Below, piece after piece: positions 17,443-26,551 of a DNA stretch of 64,000 nucleotides. The translations under genes were made by a program, and so were the position numbers. Source of the DNA: Sediminibacterium sp. (GTDB taxonomy: Bacteria; Bacteroidota; Bacteroidia; B-17B0; Aurantibacillaceae). Within the stretch, counting starts at the first letter, position 1; every line of letters starts with the position of its first letter. The notes beneath the pieces are model-generated. The model was given only the letters and a program-made list of their open reading frames with translations. It was not told where the DNA came from and ran no database searches. The stretch lies in the NCBI GenBank assembly GCA_030054095.1, contig JASGCO010000001.1, forward strand, positions 86,831 to 150,830, read 5' to 3'.

Positions 17443-18372
17443 TTAGGGGTTAGTTTTATCCAATCGTTCCAGGGCCATTAATTTTTTCATATTGTTTTCC
17501 ATGCCCTCAATGCTGCCATCCAGAAAAATAACATTTCCTTTACCTTCCTGCGCGAAATTTTTCACCGCCTCTGTCCACATACTAAATAAAATAAGGGATG
17601 AGTCCAGATTTGCAGTTTGCATCTGTTGAGCTGCCACGGCCATCCCTTTGGCAACTTCTTCGCGGAACAACGCAATCCCTTGTCCTTTTAACTGCGAAGC
17701 TTCTTTTTCGGCCTGCGCACTGATTTTTATTGCATTTCCTTCCGCTTCCGCTGCTTTGGTTTTGGTAATTAACAGTGCCTGACCTTCATTTTCAGCGGCC
17801 GCTTTCAGGTTATTACTGGCCACCACTTTTGCCATTGAACGCATCACTTCTTCATCAAATGTTATATCGTTTAATTGTAAATCTATTAAGTGATATCCCC
17901 ATTCTTCAAGGGTTTTATCCAATTGATCTTTAACTGCTTCTACAATTTCCTTACGCAGAATTAACACCTCACTTTGCTTTTTGGTAGCCACAAAAGCTCT
18001 TACTGAACCCTCTACAGAGCGAACAAGCGCCTGCATAAAATTACGCTCATCCACAAATTTGAAGGCAACACTTTTAATGGTTTCCTCTTCATTGTTAATT
18101 ACCGAATACAGCAACATGGCTGTAAAATTAACATTAGCCTGATCAATGGTTACCGCCTGAAATCCCAACTCCGCGCTACGGTTTTGTATTGATATTTTCT
18201 TAAATACCACTTCAATAAACGGAATTTTAAAATTGAGTCCAGGCCTCAAAATACGGCTAAACTTTCCAAACACAGTAATAACCGCAACAGTGCCCTGCTG
18301 TACAGTAACAAAAGACAAAAATAGCACTAGTACAATCAGTACCAGCAAAATAATCATTCCAATACCTGGCAT
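17443..18372 (-). CDS. SPFH/band 7 domain membrane protein (slipin/stomatin-like)
   Basis: Membrane-anchored scaffold protein of 309 residues. One transmembrane segment covers about residues 4-24 (GMIILLVLIVLVLFLSFVTV). The SPFH domain follows directly (VQQGTVAVITVFGKFSRIL.PGLNFKIPF) to about residue 190, then a long alanine- and glutamate-rich helix (about 190-260) for oligomerisation. There is no NfeD partner nearby. Family knowledge: such proteins assemble into ring or cage complexes on the membrane, often working with proteases; the specific client is unknown. It lies 61 nt from the divergent TPR gene. Confidence 0.85.
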   Translation of the reverse strand: MPGIGMIILLVLIVLVLFLSFVTVQQGTVAVITVFGKFSRILRPGLNFKIPFIEVVFKKISIQNRSAELGFQAVTIDQANVNFTAMLLYSVINNEEETIKSVAFKFVDERNFMQALVRSVEGSVRAFVATKKQSEVLILRKEIVEAVKDQLDKTLEEWGYHLIDLQLNDITFDEEVMRSMAKVVASNNLKAAAENEGQALLITKTKAAEAEGNAIKISAQAEKEASQLKGQGIALFREEVAKGMAVAAQQMQTANLDSSLILFSMWTEAVKNFAQEGKGNVIFLDGSIEGMENNMKKLMALERLDKTNP

Positions 18373-18433
18373 ATTCTTTAAATTTCTTTAAATATAACAA
18401 AATAATGCCTAAGATGTTTACCTTTAAGATAAA

Positions 18434-19504
18434 ATGGGAACCAGTGCCATTAAATATTTTCCGCTCATCTATTTCCTTCTGAATACCTTTCTTTGTGCAG
18501 CTCAGAAGGATACACTCAAAACGGCCAACCCTGAAACTGAATTTTACACAAAAGCTATTAAACTTATTGATTCCGCTAAATATAAGGATGCCGAAACTGA
18601 ACTGAAAAAAGCATTGAAACTAAAAAAGGATTATTGGGAAGCCATGAATAAAATGGCATTCATAAAAATCAAACAGGATAATTTTAAAGGTGCGGAAAAG
18701 GATCTGGAAGCTGCCAATAAAATAGCCCCTAATAATTACGAAACATTGAAATACAAAGGTTTCGTTTATTTTTTAACTGACCGGTTAAAAGAATGCAAAA
18801 CCAGTTTTGACAGCGCTTTTGCGATAATGGAAGATGACAAGCTCGAAGATGCTGAACTTTGTTATTACCGCGCCCGGTTAATGCTAAAAGGTAAAAGTTA
18901 TAAAACCGCACTGGACATGGCGGCACTGGCTTGCGAATATAAGCCAAAATACATAGAAGCCATGGTTCTAAAAGGCGAAATTCGTTTTGCTCAAAAAGAG
19001 TATAACTATGCCATAAAAGAATTAGGTGAAGCGATTAAAAACATGGCAGCCGATAAACCCGACTATCAGGCCTTTAAACTCAGAGCCAAAGCACGATTTG
19101 AAGTGAAAGACTTTAAAAATGCCGTTAGTGACTGGAATGCGTATATTGACGGGAATCCCGGAGAAGAAGATGCTTTAATTTCGAGAGCTGCTGCCAAGAT
19201 AAACAGTAATGACAACACAAGTGCCATCGCGGATCTGGACGAAGCCATTAAAATCAACAAAAAAAACGCGGTTAGTTATTGCTACAGAGGGGTTGCAAAG
19301 GGTGGAAATAAAAACTATACAGAAGCCATTAAAGACCTTGATTACGCCATTAAACTAAAGTTTGATTACCCTGCCGCCTACGTTAACCGGGCCGCCATAA
19401 AATTTGCCAGTAAAGATAAAAGAGGTGCTTGCGAAGATTTACAAAAAGCCGACGGACTTGGAGACGAAATGGCTTATAAACTGATTGAACAATACTGTAA
19501 ATAA
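18434..19504 (+). CDS. Exported TPR-repeat protein
   Basis: Protein of 356 residues with an N-terminal signal peptide (MGTSAIKYFPLIYFLLNTFLCAAQ). About eight TPR-like helical repeats fill the rest, for example YKDAETELKKALKLKKDYWEA, FKGAEKDLEAANKIAPNNYE, KNAVSDWNAYIDGNPGEEDA and YTEAIKDLDYAIKLKFDYPAA. It probably acts in the periplasm as a protein-protein interaction scaffold. No enzymatic motif is visible and the neighbours do not define a pathway. Confidence 0.8.
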   Translation: MGTSAIKYFPLIYFLLNTFLCAAQKDTLKTANPETEFYTKAIKLIDSAKYKDAETELKKALKLKKDYWEAMNKMAFIKIKQDNFKGAEKDLEAANKIAPNNYETLKYKGFVYFLTDRLKECKTSFDSAFAIMEDDKLEDAELCYYRARLMLKGKSYKTALDMAALACEYKPKYIEAMVLKGEIRFAQKEYNYAIKELGEAIKNMAADKPDYQAFKLRAKARFEVKDFKNAVSDWNAYIDGNPGEEDALISRAAAKINSNDNTSAIADLDEAIKINKKNAVSYCYRGVAKGGNKNYTEAIKDLDYAIKLKFDYPAAYVNRAAIKFASKDKRGACEDLQKADGLGDEMAYKLIEQYCK

Positions 19505-19663
19505 ACCCTTTGTTCTGATCGCGCATTTCTATACACGCGGATTAACGTACAAAATAACGCAGTTTTATTTCACCCCAGGCAGCAACACCGTAACTTAAGT
19601 TGTGTTTCTTCCCAAAAAATAAAAAAAACGAAAAGGATTGTTTTAAGATGGCGGCTATAAGCT

Positions 19664-19671
19664 TACCTTTG
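19664..19671 (+). promoter_or_regulatory. -7 element very close to the start codon of the small membrane protein
   Basis: TACCTTTG matches TAnnTTTG and ends only 4 nt before the ATG at 19676. If used, the transcript would begin at or next to the start codon. The upstream TTTG element is not clear. Confidence 0.4.
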
Positions 19672-19675
19672 TCTT

Positions 19676-19942
19676 ATGCTAACCCCTGAACGACTTTATA
19701 AACTCTCTGGTATTTTTTCGCTGTCTGTTGGCGCTGCTGCAGTTACCCTATTCTTCTTTCCCAAATTAATGCCATTAACCATGCCTCTGGTTATTATTGG
19801 CTTCATGAGTGCAGGGTACAATATTTACCTGAATAACAAATACGAATTTGATGAGCAAAAATGGCCACTCGGGTATATCGGGATGATTATAAATTCGCTT
19901 CCCATCATCTTTTTACTGATTCTGATTTTCAAATACCGGTAA
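19676..19942 (+). CDS. Small inner-membrane protein of unknown function
   Basis: Protein of 88 residues with three predicted membrane segments (about 11-28, 33-50 and 66-86) and a charged loop, NNKYEFDEQKWP. I do not recognise a family. It is the first gene of a three-gene unit: it ends 5 nt before the ubiA-like gene, so it may be a small partner or just co-transcribed. Confidence 0.6.
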   Translation: MLTPERLYKLSGIFSLSVGAAAVTLFFFPKLMPLTMPLVIIGFMSAGYNIYLNNKYEFDEQKWPLGYIGMIINSLPIIFLLILIFKYR

Positions 19943-19947
19943 CGCGT

Positions 19948-20808
19948 ATGATTATAAAAAAATACCTCTCACTCATAAAATTCTCGCATACCATTTTCGC
20001 TATGCCGTTCGCTCTTATTGGTTTCGGTCTGGCTATTTATTCAGGCAAAGCAAATTTCAGCTGGTTATTACTTATTCTGGTGATCGCCTGTATGGTATTT
20101 GCCCGAAGTGCCGCCATGGCATTTAACCGTTACATAGACCGGCGCTTTGATGCCAGCAATCCAAGAACCGCTGTCAGAGAAATTCCTTCGGGACAGATCA
20201 GTGCCGGAGCGGCTCTTACCTTTGTTATCGTTTGCAGTATTGCGTTTGTTACCTGCACATGGTTTATTAATCCTTTGTGTTTTTACCTTTCTCCTGTGGC
20301 CTTGCTGGTTATTCTTGGTTACAGTTATACCAAACGTTTCACGCCTTTATGCCATTTAGTACTGGGGATTGGCCTTGGACTTGCTCCCATTGGTGCCTAC
20401 ATGGCTTTAACCGAAACATTTGCCTGGTTACCCGTTTTGGTTGGTGTACTGGTTTTTTGCTGGGTCAGTGGCTTCGATATTATTTACGCGCTTCAGGATG
20501 AAACGTTCGACCGTAGTCAGAAACTTAATTCGATTCCTGTTCTTTTAGGCACTATCAAAGCATTACGTGTTTCTGAATTGCTACATCTCGTCAGTGCTCT
20601 TTTAATTATTGCTATTTATTTCACCGGACATTTTTCATGGTTATACCTTTGTGGCGGAAGTATTTTTATAGGATTATTATGGTACCAGCACAGTATTGTA
20701 AAACCAAATGACCTCAGCCGGGTAACTCTTGCTTTTGGCACTACCAATGGTATTGCCAGTGTGATTTTTTGCGCGTTTGTTTGCGCGGATATGTTCCTGC
20801 TTGCATGA
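19948..20808 (+). CDS. UbiA-family polyprenyltransferase
   Basis: Integral membrane enzyme of 286 residues that transfers a polyprenyl chain to an aromatic acceptor. The start MIIKKYLSLIK at 19948 is chosen over an open upstream extension that would overlap the previous gene. The two prenyl-diphosphate/magnesium motifs are Asn60-x3-Asp64-x3-Asp68 (NRYIDRRFD) and Asp177...Asp184-x3-Asp188 (DIIYALQDETFD). The subgroup with 'NRYIDRRFDASNPRT' and 'YALQDETFD' resembles the UbiA-like enzymes linked to menaquinone synthesis by the futalosine route (MqnP). That assignment is inference, as no other mqn gene is in the window. Confidence 0.85.
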   Translation: MIIKKYLSLIKFSHTIFAMPFALIGFGLAIYSGKANFSWLLLILVIACMVFARSAAMAFNRYIDRRFDASNPRTAVREIPSGQISAGAALTFVIVCSIAFVTCTWFINPLCFYLSPVALLVILGYSYTKRFTPLCHLVLGIGLGLAPIGAYMALTETFAWLPVLVGVLVFCWVSGFDIIYALQDETFDRSQKLNSIPVLLGTIKALRVSELLHLVSALLIIAIYFTGHFSWLYLCGGSIFIGLLWYQHSIVKPNDLSRVTLAFGTTNGIASVIFCAFVCADMFLLA

Positions 20809-20815
20809 CCGGAAC

Positions 20816-21463
20816 ATGAAACAGCCTCGCCTAAAAAAGTTCGTTCTTACACTTCTGATTTGTGTAATCGTTATCAGCATTAGTCTGTGGTTTTCCCATT
20901 CACACATTGCCCGTTTTTCAGCACCTTATCTATTTACCAGCGCAGATGCCATTCCATCTAACAATGTAGGGCTTGTTTTAGGTACCTCTAAACAGAGTCG
21001 TTATGGCGGCGCAAACGCCTTTTTTTACAAGCGTATTCTGGCCGCGGCACAACTCTATCATAGTGGGAAAGTAAAAAAACTGATAGTGAGTGGCGATAAC
21101 CGTTTTAATGATTACAACGAACCCAAAGACATGCGCGAAGCACTTATCCGGCATGGGGTTCCGGATTCCTGTATTATCAGTGATTTTGCGGGCCTAAGAA
21201 CCTTTGATAGCATGATACGGTGTAAACACATTTTCGGACAGGATAGCGTAACTGTTATTTCGCAGCGGTTTCATAATGAACGTGCCATTTATATTGCCAG
21301 ACATTCGGGAATGCACTGTGTTGGTTTTAATGCCCCGGATGTAATGACCTCACGATCCTTTCTTGTTTCCATACGCGAATACTTCTCACGCTTTAAGTGT
21401 TTATTAGACATTCATATTCTTGGAACACGGGCCAGACATTATGGTGAAAAGATAAACATCTGA
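20816..21463 (+). CDS. SanA/YdcF-like DUF218 membrane-anchored protein
   Basis: Protein of 215 residues. The start MKQPRLKKF at 20816 is chosen because it gives a basic N-terminus followed by one membrane anchor (about 8-28) and lies 7 nt after the ubiA-like stop. The DUF218 domain shows GLVLGTSK near its start, then the GGANAFFYKRILAAAQLYHSGKV helix, SGDNR, EPKDMREALIRHGVP and SQRFHNERAIYIARHSG. This pattern is that of SanA (vancomycin exclusion) and relatives, thought to act at the cell envelope. Third gene of the unit; it has no visible link to the prenyltransferase reaction. Confidence 0.85.
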   Translation: MKQPRLKKFVLTLLICVIVISISLWFSHSHIARFSAPYLFTSADAIPSNNVGLVLGTSKQSRYGGANAFFYKRILAAAQLYHSGKVKKLIVSGDNRFNDYNEPKDMREALIRHGVPDSCIISDFAGLRTFDSMIRCKHIFGQDSVTVISQRFHNERAIYIARHSGMHCVGFNAPDVMTSRSFLVSIREYFSRFKCLLDIHILGTRARHYGEKINI

Positions 21464-21528
21464 AAACAACCCTGCGAAAATCGTGTTTTCTTTTATATGC
21501 TCCGTGTTTTCCAGGCCTCCCTTCCACT

Positions 21529-22386
21529 CTACATCCATTTACGAAGATAACTGGCCGTGTAAGCGGCAAACACTCCCAGTCCTCCTTTTATGTTTGTATA
21601 AACAAGTGTGGGTTCCGCAAAAGGATCTTCACCGCTGTAATTTTTTAAGGAAGTATGGAATTTATAATAATCCACATTGCAATTATATAAATATACATCC
21701 TCGTAAATAACACCCGGGGCATTTGTACCGGATCCTGTGAAATTTATACCACCATAAAATTTAACTGCTAATTCTATCTCCATTCCTTCAAAATTTGTAT
21801 CAGAATAATAACTCCCTGATAAAAAGGGTGAAAACAGCGTGTCGGTTTGTGGAGGCATATAATACGCCTGTTTTCGCGCTACTGTATAGTAGTTACTGAT
21901 CCCCGCAGGGTCCTGAAATGTTAGGGTTTGTAATACGCCTTGAGCATTTTGTTCCTGAAACGTAGCAGAACTTGCCGCTTTAACTACTACCTGATGGGCA
22001 GGAACGGTGGTTTCTGCGGTAACCACTTCGCCTCCCGGCATAGCAACACGGAGCGTGTACCTTTGGCCCAACTGAACAGGAAACTGAGCTGCCTTAACTT
22101 CGTAATAACCTGTCGTAGCATTATAATTTAATGCCACATTTCCCTGTGCTCCGCTAATAGTAACTACGGCACCCGGAACGGGTTCAAAAATAGCAGTTGT
22201 TTGCGGCGCGTACAAGGGCTGCGAGCGCGTAAGTCTTAAACGAATGAGTGTATCATGTGGAGACAGAAAACAGTATACCACCGGTTGCGGACTCACTGTT
22301 TTTAATTTGATCTTAGCTTCCTTACGGCAAAAGGAAAAGATCCCAATTACTCCAAAACAAAATAAAAAATTCAAAATCGTTTTCAT
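21529..22386 (-). CDS. DUF4249-family lipoprotein
   Basis: Lipoprotein of 285 residues. The ATG at 22386 (MKTILNFLFCFGVIGIFSFC) is preferred over a GTG two codons earlier. The lipobox cysteine follows IFSF. The body is predicted beta-rich, with Ig-like strands ('PVVYCFLSPHDTLIRLRLTRS', 'GAVVTISGAQG', 'LGQRYTLRVAMPGGEVVTAET') typical of DUF4249. The gene follows the TonB-dependent receptor gene by 78 nt on the same strand, a common Bacteroidota pairing. A role as surface partner of that receptor is inferred. Confidence 0.8.
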   Translation of the reverse strand: MKTILNFLFCFGVIGIFSFCRKEAKIKLKTVSPQPVVYCFLSPHDTLIRLRLTRSQPLYAPQTTAIFEPVPGAVVTISGAQGNVALNYNATTGYYEVKAAQFPVQLGQRYTLRVAMPGGEVVTAETTVPAHQVVVKAASSATFQEQNAQGVLQTLTFQDPAGISNYYTVARKQAYYMPPQTDTLFSPFLSGSYYSDTNFEGMEIELAVKFYGGINFTGSGTNAPGVIYEDVYLYNCNVDYYKFHTSLKNYSGEDPFAEPTLVYTNIKGGLGVFAAYTASYLRKWM

Positions 22387-22464
22387 ATACACTTTATTTT
22401 AATGTCACTACTTTATTATGATTCATCTCCGCGCTCATCGCTTAACTCCTGTCTCTGTATTAAT

Positions 22465-24807
22465 CTAAAACTTATAATTCCACGATACACTTGGTAATAT
22501 CGGAAAAAGGGACAACTGCATCAGCTTATTGGTATTTGTCGGCTGATCGTATTGCGTGTAATAGAAAAATGGATTCTGACGGCTATACACATTATAAACA
22601 CTGAACTCAAAGGTTCGCTCACACCGTTTTAACTTTTTATGAAATTGTATCCCAAAATCCATACGGTGATAAGGTGCCATACGGGCACTGTTTTTCTTCC
22701 CATAATCATTTACCTTGTCGGGATAGACAGATGCTTCATTAGCAGAACCCAGAAGCGGCGAATGCTGCTTCACAGCATAAGAGGCCAAAGGCAGTGTAAT
22801 CGCATTCCCTGTTCCGTACACCCAGGTCGCAGATAGGGTAATCCGGTCGTTTACTTTATAAATGCCTACCAGCGAAATATCGTGGCGACGGTCGTAACGT
22901 GCGGGGAAACGTTCTCCAAAATTCAGCGAGTCGAATTGTAACCAGGTCCAGGATAAGGTATAACCAATCCATCCGGTAAATTTTCCCTGTTTCCTCCGGA
23001 TTAAAAACTCTGCTCCGTAACTTAATCCATTTCCGGCCACAACATTGTTCTCCCAGGTAGCACCTCCACTACTCCCTGTATTATCCTGAACCTGCAAAAA
23101 GCTCGCTCCTTCTTTATAATTCAATACGTTTTTCATCCATTTGTAATACCCTTCTACTGTTACTTCCAGATTGTACTTGTTGACATCTCTGGCAATACCC
23201 AAAGCTACCTGCTGCGATTGCTGGGGTTTAACTTTATCCGTTGCAGGAACCCACAGATCGGTTGGTAACCCAATGCCGGTATTAGACAATAAATGCAGGT
23301 ATTGATTCATTAAAGCATAAGATGTTTTAACCGATAATTCTGGTGTAATCAGGTAACGGATAGCCGCCCGGGGTTCGGGGTAAAAGAACGATGCGTTGTT
23401 GTTAGCAAATGAAGACAAGCGGAATCCAAGATTCATTTTTAGTTTAGACGATACTGTCCAGTCATCTTCTGCAAAAAGTCCGCTTTCGTAGGTATCATTG
23501 GGTCTCTGACTTTTGGAGGTGTTTTCAACGGGGCTGGAAGACTTGATCACCAATGCCTGTGGAACAAAGTGATGCCAGGTCGAATTAATTCCAAACTTGA
23601 TGTAATGTGCCGGGCCCGGCATAAAATCGAAATTGTATTTTAAACCTAAATCCCTGATTTGAGAAGAGTAAGATAAGTTGTAATATGTTGCGTTGGATTT
23701 TGTATCGGAGGTTATTCCCAGATTATAATTTGTAAAAATAAATGAAGCGTTTGAAAAAAGCCGGCTTCCGAACAGATGATTCCAACGCAGAGTAGCTGTT
23801 GCGTTTCCCCAACTTAATCCGGCCCGGTCTTCGGAGTTTACATCTTTAAATCGCGCGTAAAACTTATCCCTTCCAAAATACCCGCTTAAAAACAAACGAT
23901 CTTTTTCGTTAAACACATAATTTAACTTGGCATTCAAATCGTAAAAGAAATACCCTCCCTTCTGATCTTTTGGAAGAAAAGGATAAATCAACGCATCAAT
24001 ATACGTACGGCGGCCTGAAACAAGAAACGAGCATTTATCTTTAAGAATCGGCCCTTCTAAAGTAAAGCGCGATGAAATTAATCCGATCCCCGCCTCTCCT
24101 TTAAACTTTTGTTTATTGCCATCCTTCATCTGTAAATCAATAACAGAAGATAAACGGCCGCCATAACGCGCCGGAAATCCTCCTTTTACCAACTCCACAC
24201 TTTTAAGCGCGTCGCCATTAAACACTGAGAAAAAACCAAACAAATGATTGGCGTTGTATACTGGTGCTTCATCCAGAATAATAAGATTTTGGTCGGGTCC
24301 ACCGCCTCTTACGTAAATACCAGCGTTCCCCTCGCTTCCCTTCTGCACACCAGGCAGCAACTGTATAACCTTTATTACATCCTTTTCTCCCAACAGTGCC
24401 GGTATCTGTTTAATTTGCTCTATTGGCAAATCAATGGTACTCATCTGGGTTTTATCACTTATTTTTTCACTTTGTTCAGCAGTAATTTCCACCTCCTCCA
24501 ATATATCAACGTCTAACGCTATATTCAGAACTTTATCCGCATCAAGATAGAATTTCCGCCGTTCGTTTTTGAACCCGACAAAACTATAAATCAGATTGAC
24601 AGAATCGGCCGCCAGTGTAATAGAATAAAAACCGTAGTTATTGGTAACAGTACCTTTCTTGATTTCAGGAATATAAATATTAACCCCTGGTAAATGCTCC
24701 CCACTTCCTTTTTCTGTTACATAACCACTTATTGTGTGTTTGGTTTGTGAACGAAGCGAGAACAGGATGCCTGATATAAACATCAGGATAAACGTTAGCT
24801 TTTGCAT
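22465..24807 (-). CDS. TonB-dependent outer-membrane receptor with carboxypeptidase-regulatory-like N-terminus
   Basis: Outer-membrane transporter of 780 residues. Signal peptide (1-20), then a carboxypeptidase-D regulatory-like beta-sandwich (about 22-105: TISGYVTEKGSGEHLPGVNI). The plug domain follows (about 120-225: LLGEKDVIKVIQLLPGVQKG, GLYVRGG-type motif as GIYVRGGGPDQNLIILDEAPVYN), then a beta-barrel ending in a C-terminal Phe (VSWNYKF). It imports a ligand using TonB energy. Substrate unknown; the DUF4249 lipoprotein encoded downstream is probably its partner. No SusD-like gene is present, so this is not a typical Sus glycan pair. Confidence 0.9.
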   Translation of the reverse strand: MQKLTFILMFISGILFSLRSQTKHTISGYVTEKGSGEHLPGVNIYIPEIKKGTVTNNYGFYSITLAADSVNLIYSFVGFKNERRKFYLDADKVLNIALDVDILEEVEITAEQSEKISDKTQMSTIDLPIEQIKQIPALLGEKDVIKVIQLLPGVQKGSEGNAGIYVRGGGPDQNLIILDEAPVYNANHLFGFFSVFNGDALKSVELVKGGFPARYGGRLSSVIDLQMKDGNKQKFKGEAGIGLISSRFTLEGPILKDKCSFLVSGRRTYIDALIYPFLPKDQKGGYFFYDLNAKLNYVFNEKDRLFLSGYFGRDKFYARFKDVNSEDRAGLSWGNATATLRWNHLFGSRLFSNASFIFTNYNLGITSDTKSNATYYNLSYSSQIRDLGLKYNFDFMPGPAHYIKFGINSTWHHFVPQALVIKSSSPVENTSKSQRPNDTYESGLFAEDDWTVSSKLKMNLGFRLSSFANNNASFFYPEPRAAIRYLITPELSVKTSYALMNQYLHLLSNTGIGLPTDLWVPATDKVKPQQSQQVALGIARDVNKYNLEVTVEGYYKWMKNVLNYKEGASFLQVQDNTGSSGGATWENNVVAGNGLSYGAEFLIRRKQGKFTGWIGYTLSWTWLQFDSLNFGERFPARYDRRHDISLVGIYKVNDRITLSATWVYGTGNAITLPLASYAVKQHSPLLGSANEASVYPDKVNDYGKKNSARMAPYHRMDFGIQFHKKLKRCERTFEFSVYNVYSRQNPFFYYTQYDQPTNTNKLMQLSLFPILPSVSWNYKF

Positions 24808-24905
24808 GACTAAATGAACGAAATCTAATTAGTTTTAGTATTCTGCCCCCATAAATTTAACATATAACAGAAAAATGCGTATATTAAGTTATCATTATTA
24901 AAGCT

Positions 24906-25376
24906 ATGCACTTCAATAATTTACTCACTACACCATTCAGGACATTAAAACCGGTTTATCTGGTGCTGATGTGGTTGAGTCTATTTGTTGTTGAAAGCTC
25001 CGCACAAAGCGACACACTTATTATCCCTGAACCGGTACGCGACAGTACTTCAGTAATTAGGCCGATAGATTCTTCTTATTACGAAACAGGTGTTGCCAGT
25101 TTCTATGCTAAAAAATTTGAAGGGCGCCGGTGTGCCAATGGTGAAATTTTCAGGCATTCTCAACTCACCGCCGCTCACAAAACACTAAAAATGGGAACCT
25201 GGGTAAAGGTGACAAATCTTAAAAACGATAGTTGTGTTATTGTAAAAATTAATGACCGTTTGCCAAAACGTTCTAAACGTTCCATAGATCTGACATTAAA
25301 AGCAGCGCAACAATTGAATTTTGTGAGCAAAGGTCTTACCCGTGTGAAGATTGAACGTCTGCAAGCAATTGAATGA
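24906..25376 (+). CDS. rlpA: RlpA-like double-psi beta-barrel protein
   Basis: Exported protein of 156 residues. A signal anchor covers about 15-34 (VYLVLMWLSLFVVESSAQ), and the DPBB domain about 60-152. The conserved RlpA pattern is visible: GVASFYAKKFEGRRCANGE, the LTAAHKTLKMGTWVKVTN segment, KINDRLPKR and RSIDLTLKAAQQL. The Glu, His and Asp that RlpA enzymes use for lytic transglycosylase action on peptide-free glycan are all retained. There is no SPOR domain, as in many short Bacteroidota versions. Its 3' end overlaps the convergent glycosyltransferase gene by 41 nt. Confidence 0.85.
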   Translation: MHFNNLLTTPFRTLKPVYLVLMWLSLFVVESSAQSDTLIIPEPVRDSTSVIRPIDSSYYETGVASFYAKKFEGRRCANGEIFRHSQLTAAHKTLKMGTWVKVTNLKNDSCVIVKINDRLPKRSKRSIDLTLKAAQQLNFVSKGLTRVKIERLQAIE

Positions 25377-26496
25377 ACGCTTCGGTGATAACGGACACTC
25401 TGCTCTTTTCAATCATTTTACAGCGCTCTGTGTGCAAAGCCGGATCGTAAGTTAACCTAAAACACGCCTTTATCTGGTTAATAAATTCATCCGCTGTGTT
25501 GGCGATGTACAAACCACCCTTTCCCAACTGCCCTTCGAACGGTGAGCCGCTGAGCATATATTCATTTGCAATTACAAATCCGCCGGCAAACAGCACATTC
25601 AGTAATTTAAGCTTTAAGCCTGTTGCCTGATGGGTATAGAGTGTATTTACCAATGCATGTGTAATTAAATGATCCATTACTGTTGCCGTTGGATCAGGAA
25701 TGACCTCAATATTCCTGAATTCTTTTAAACGCTCCACCAAAAAAGAAGGTGGTTTCTTTCCTGCCACAATCACCTTATACTCTGGCAACCTGCTGAATAC
25801 GTTTCTGGCCAGCCACAATACGGCTTCATAGTTTTCTGAGATACTGAGATTACCATGGTATAAAATGTAATTGTCGTGAGTGGTAAGTGGCACAACCTTG
25901 TCATACGGATGAAAAGATGGAATAACCTCTGTTCTTACTTTCGGATAACGTTGACAAAAGTAACGCGCGTCGTTTTCATTAACTGACAGTATAGCTGTTG
26001 CGTGTTCTACGATGGGCTCAAAACGTTTAAGCTTAAATGCTTCAATATAGAGGTACAATTTTCTGAAAAGCCGTTTTTCTGACCGTGCCAGATGCGAATA
26101 ATAATCGTGCTCGATATTACTGTGACGGTAGAATTTTAACCGGTGCCGGAAACGTTTATCGTTTAAAAGGTAACAGGTGTGCAACACCTCGAACACTATC
26201 GGGTAATTATCTTTTAGCAGGTTTGTTTCCAGATCTTTCGATTGACGGGTTAACACTGTGAATGGTGTTAACGAAAACTGATAGCGTATGTTTTTTACAG
26301 AGCGTGGATAATACTGAACTGATTCGCAGAACTCCTCCAGTTCAGGCGCTGCTTTACGCCCATATTGAAAACAATGTAAATGGATACGGAATCCAACAGA
26401 ATGAAGCGCTTTAAGTTTATAAAACACATCTATCACGCCTCCGTAATCCGGAGGATAGGGAACATCGAACGCTACTATGTGCAAATGCTGTTGCAT
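25336..26496 (-). CDS. Glycosyltransferase, GT1/GT4-like (GT-B fold)
   Basis: Cytoplasmic glycosyltransferase of 386 residues. The N-terminal Rossmann half begins MQQHLHIVAFDVPYPPDYGG, a typical GT4-type start with a glycine-rich acceptor loop. The C-terminal half carries 'ILYHGNLSISENYEAVLWLA' and 'YKVIVAGKKPP' patterns, and 'TGLKLKLLNVLFAGGFVIANE', the nucleotide-sugar binding region. It is the last gene of a minus-strand run of sugar-nucleotide genes and probably adds a residue to a surface glycan. The last 13 codons are antisense to the end of rlpA. Confidence 0.8.
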   Translation of the reverse strand: MQQHLHIVAFDVPYPPDYGGVIDVFYKLKALHSVGFRIHLHCFQYGRKAAPELEEFCESVQYYPRSVKNIRYQFSLTPFTVLTRQSKDLETNLLKDNYPIVFEVLHTCYLLNDKRFRHRLKFYRHSNIEHDYYSHLARSEKRLFRKLYLYIEAFKLKRFEPIVEHATAILSVNENDARYFCQRYPKVRTEVIPSFHPYDKVVPLTTHDNYILYHGNLSISENYEAVLWLARNVFSRLPEYKVIVAGKKPPSFLVERLKEFRNIEVIPDPTATVMDHLITHALVNTLYTHQATGLKLKLLNVLFAGGFVIANEYMLSGSPFEGQLGKGGLYIANTADEFINQIKACFRLTYDPALHTERCKMIEKSRVSVITEAFIQLLADVQSSHG

Positions 26497-26551
26497 GTAC
26501 CACTAACTAAGAGCAAAACCAAAACGTAGCGTTAACGGGTACACACCTTGA

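Noticed and set aside
22465-24807. SusC-like glycan receptor of a polysaccharide utilisation locus
   Set aside because: There is no SusD-like gene or glycoside hydrolase nearby; the partner is DUF4249.
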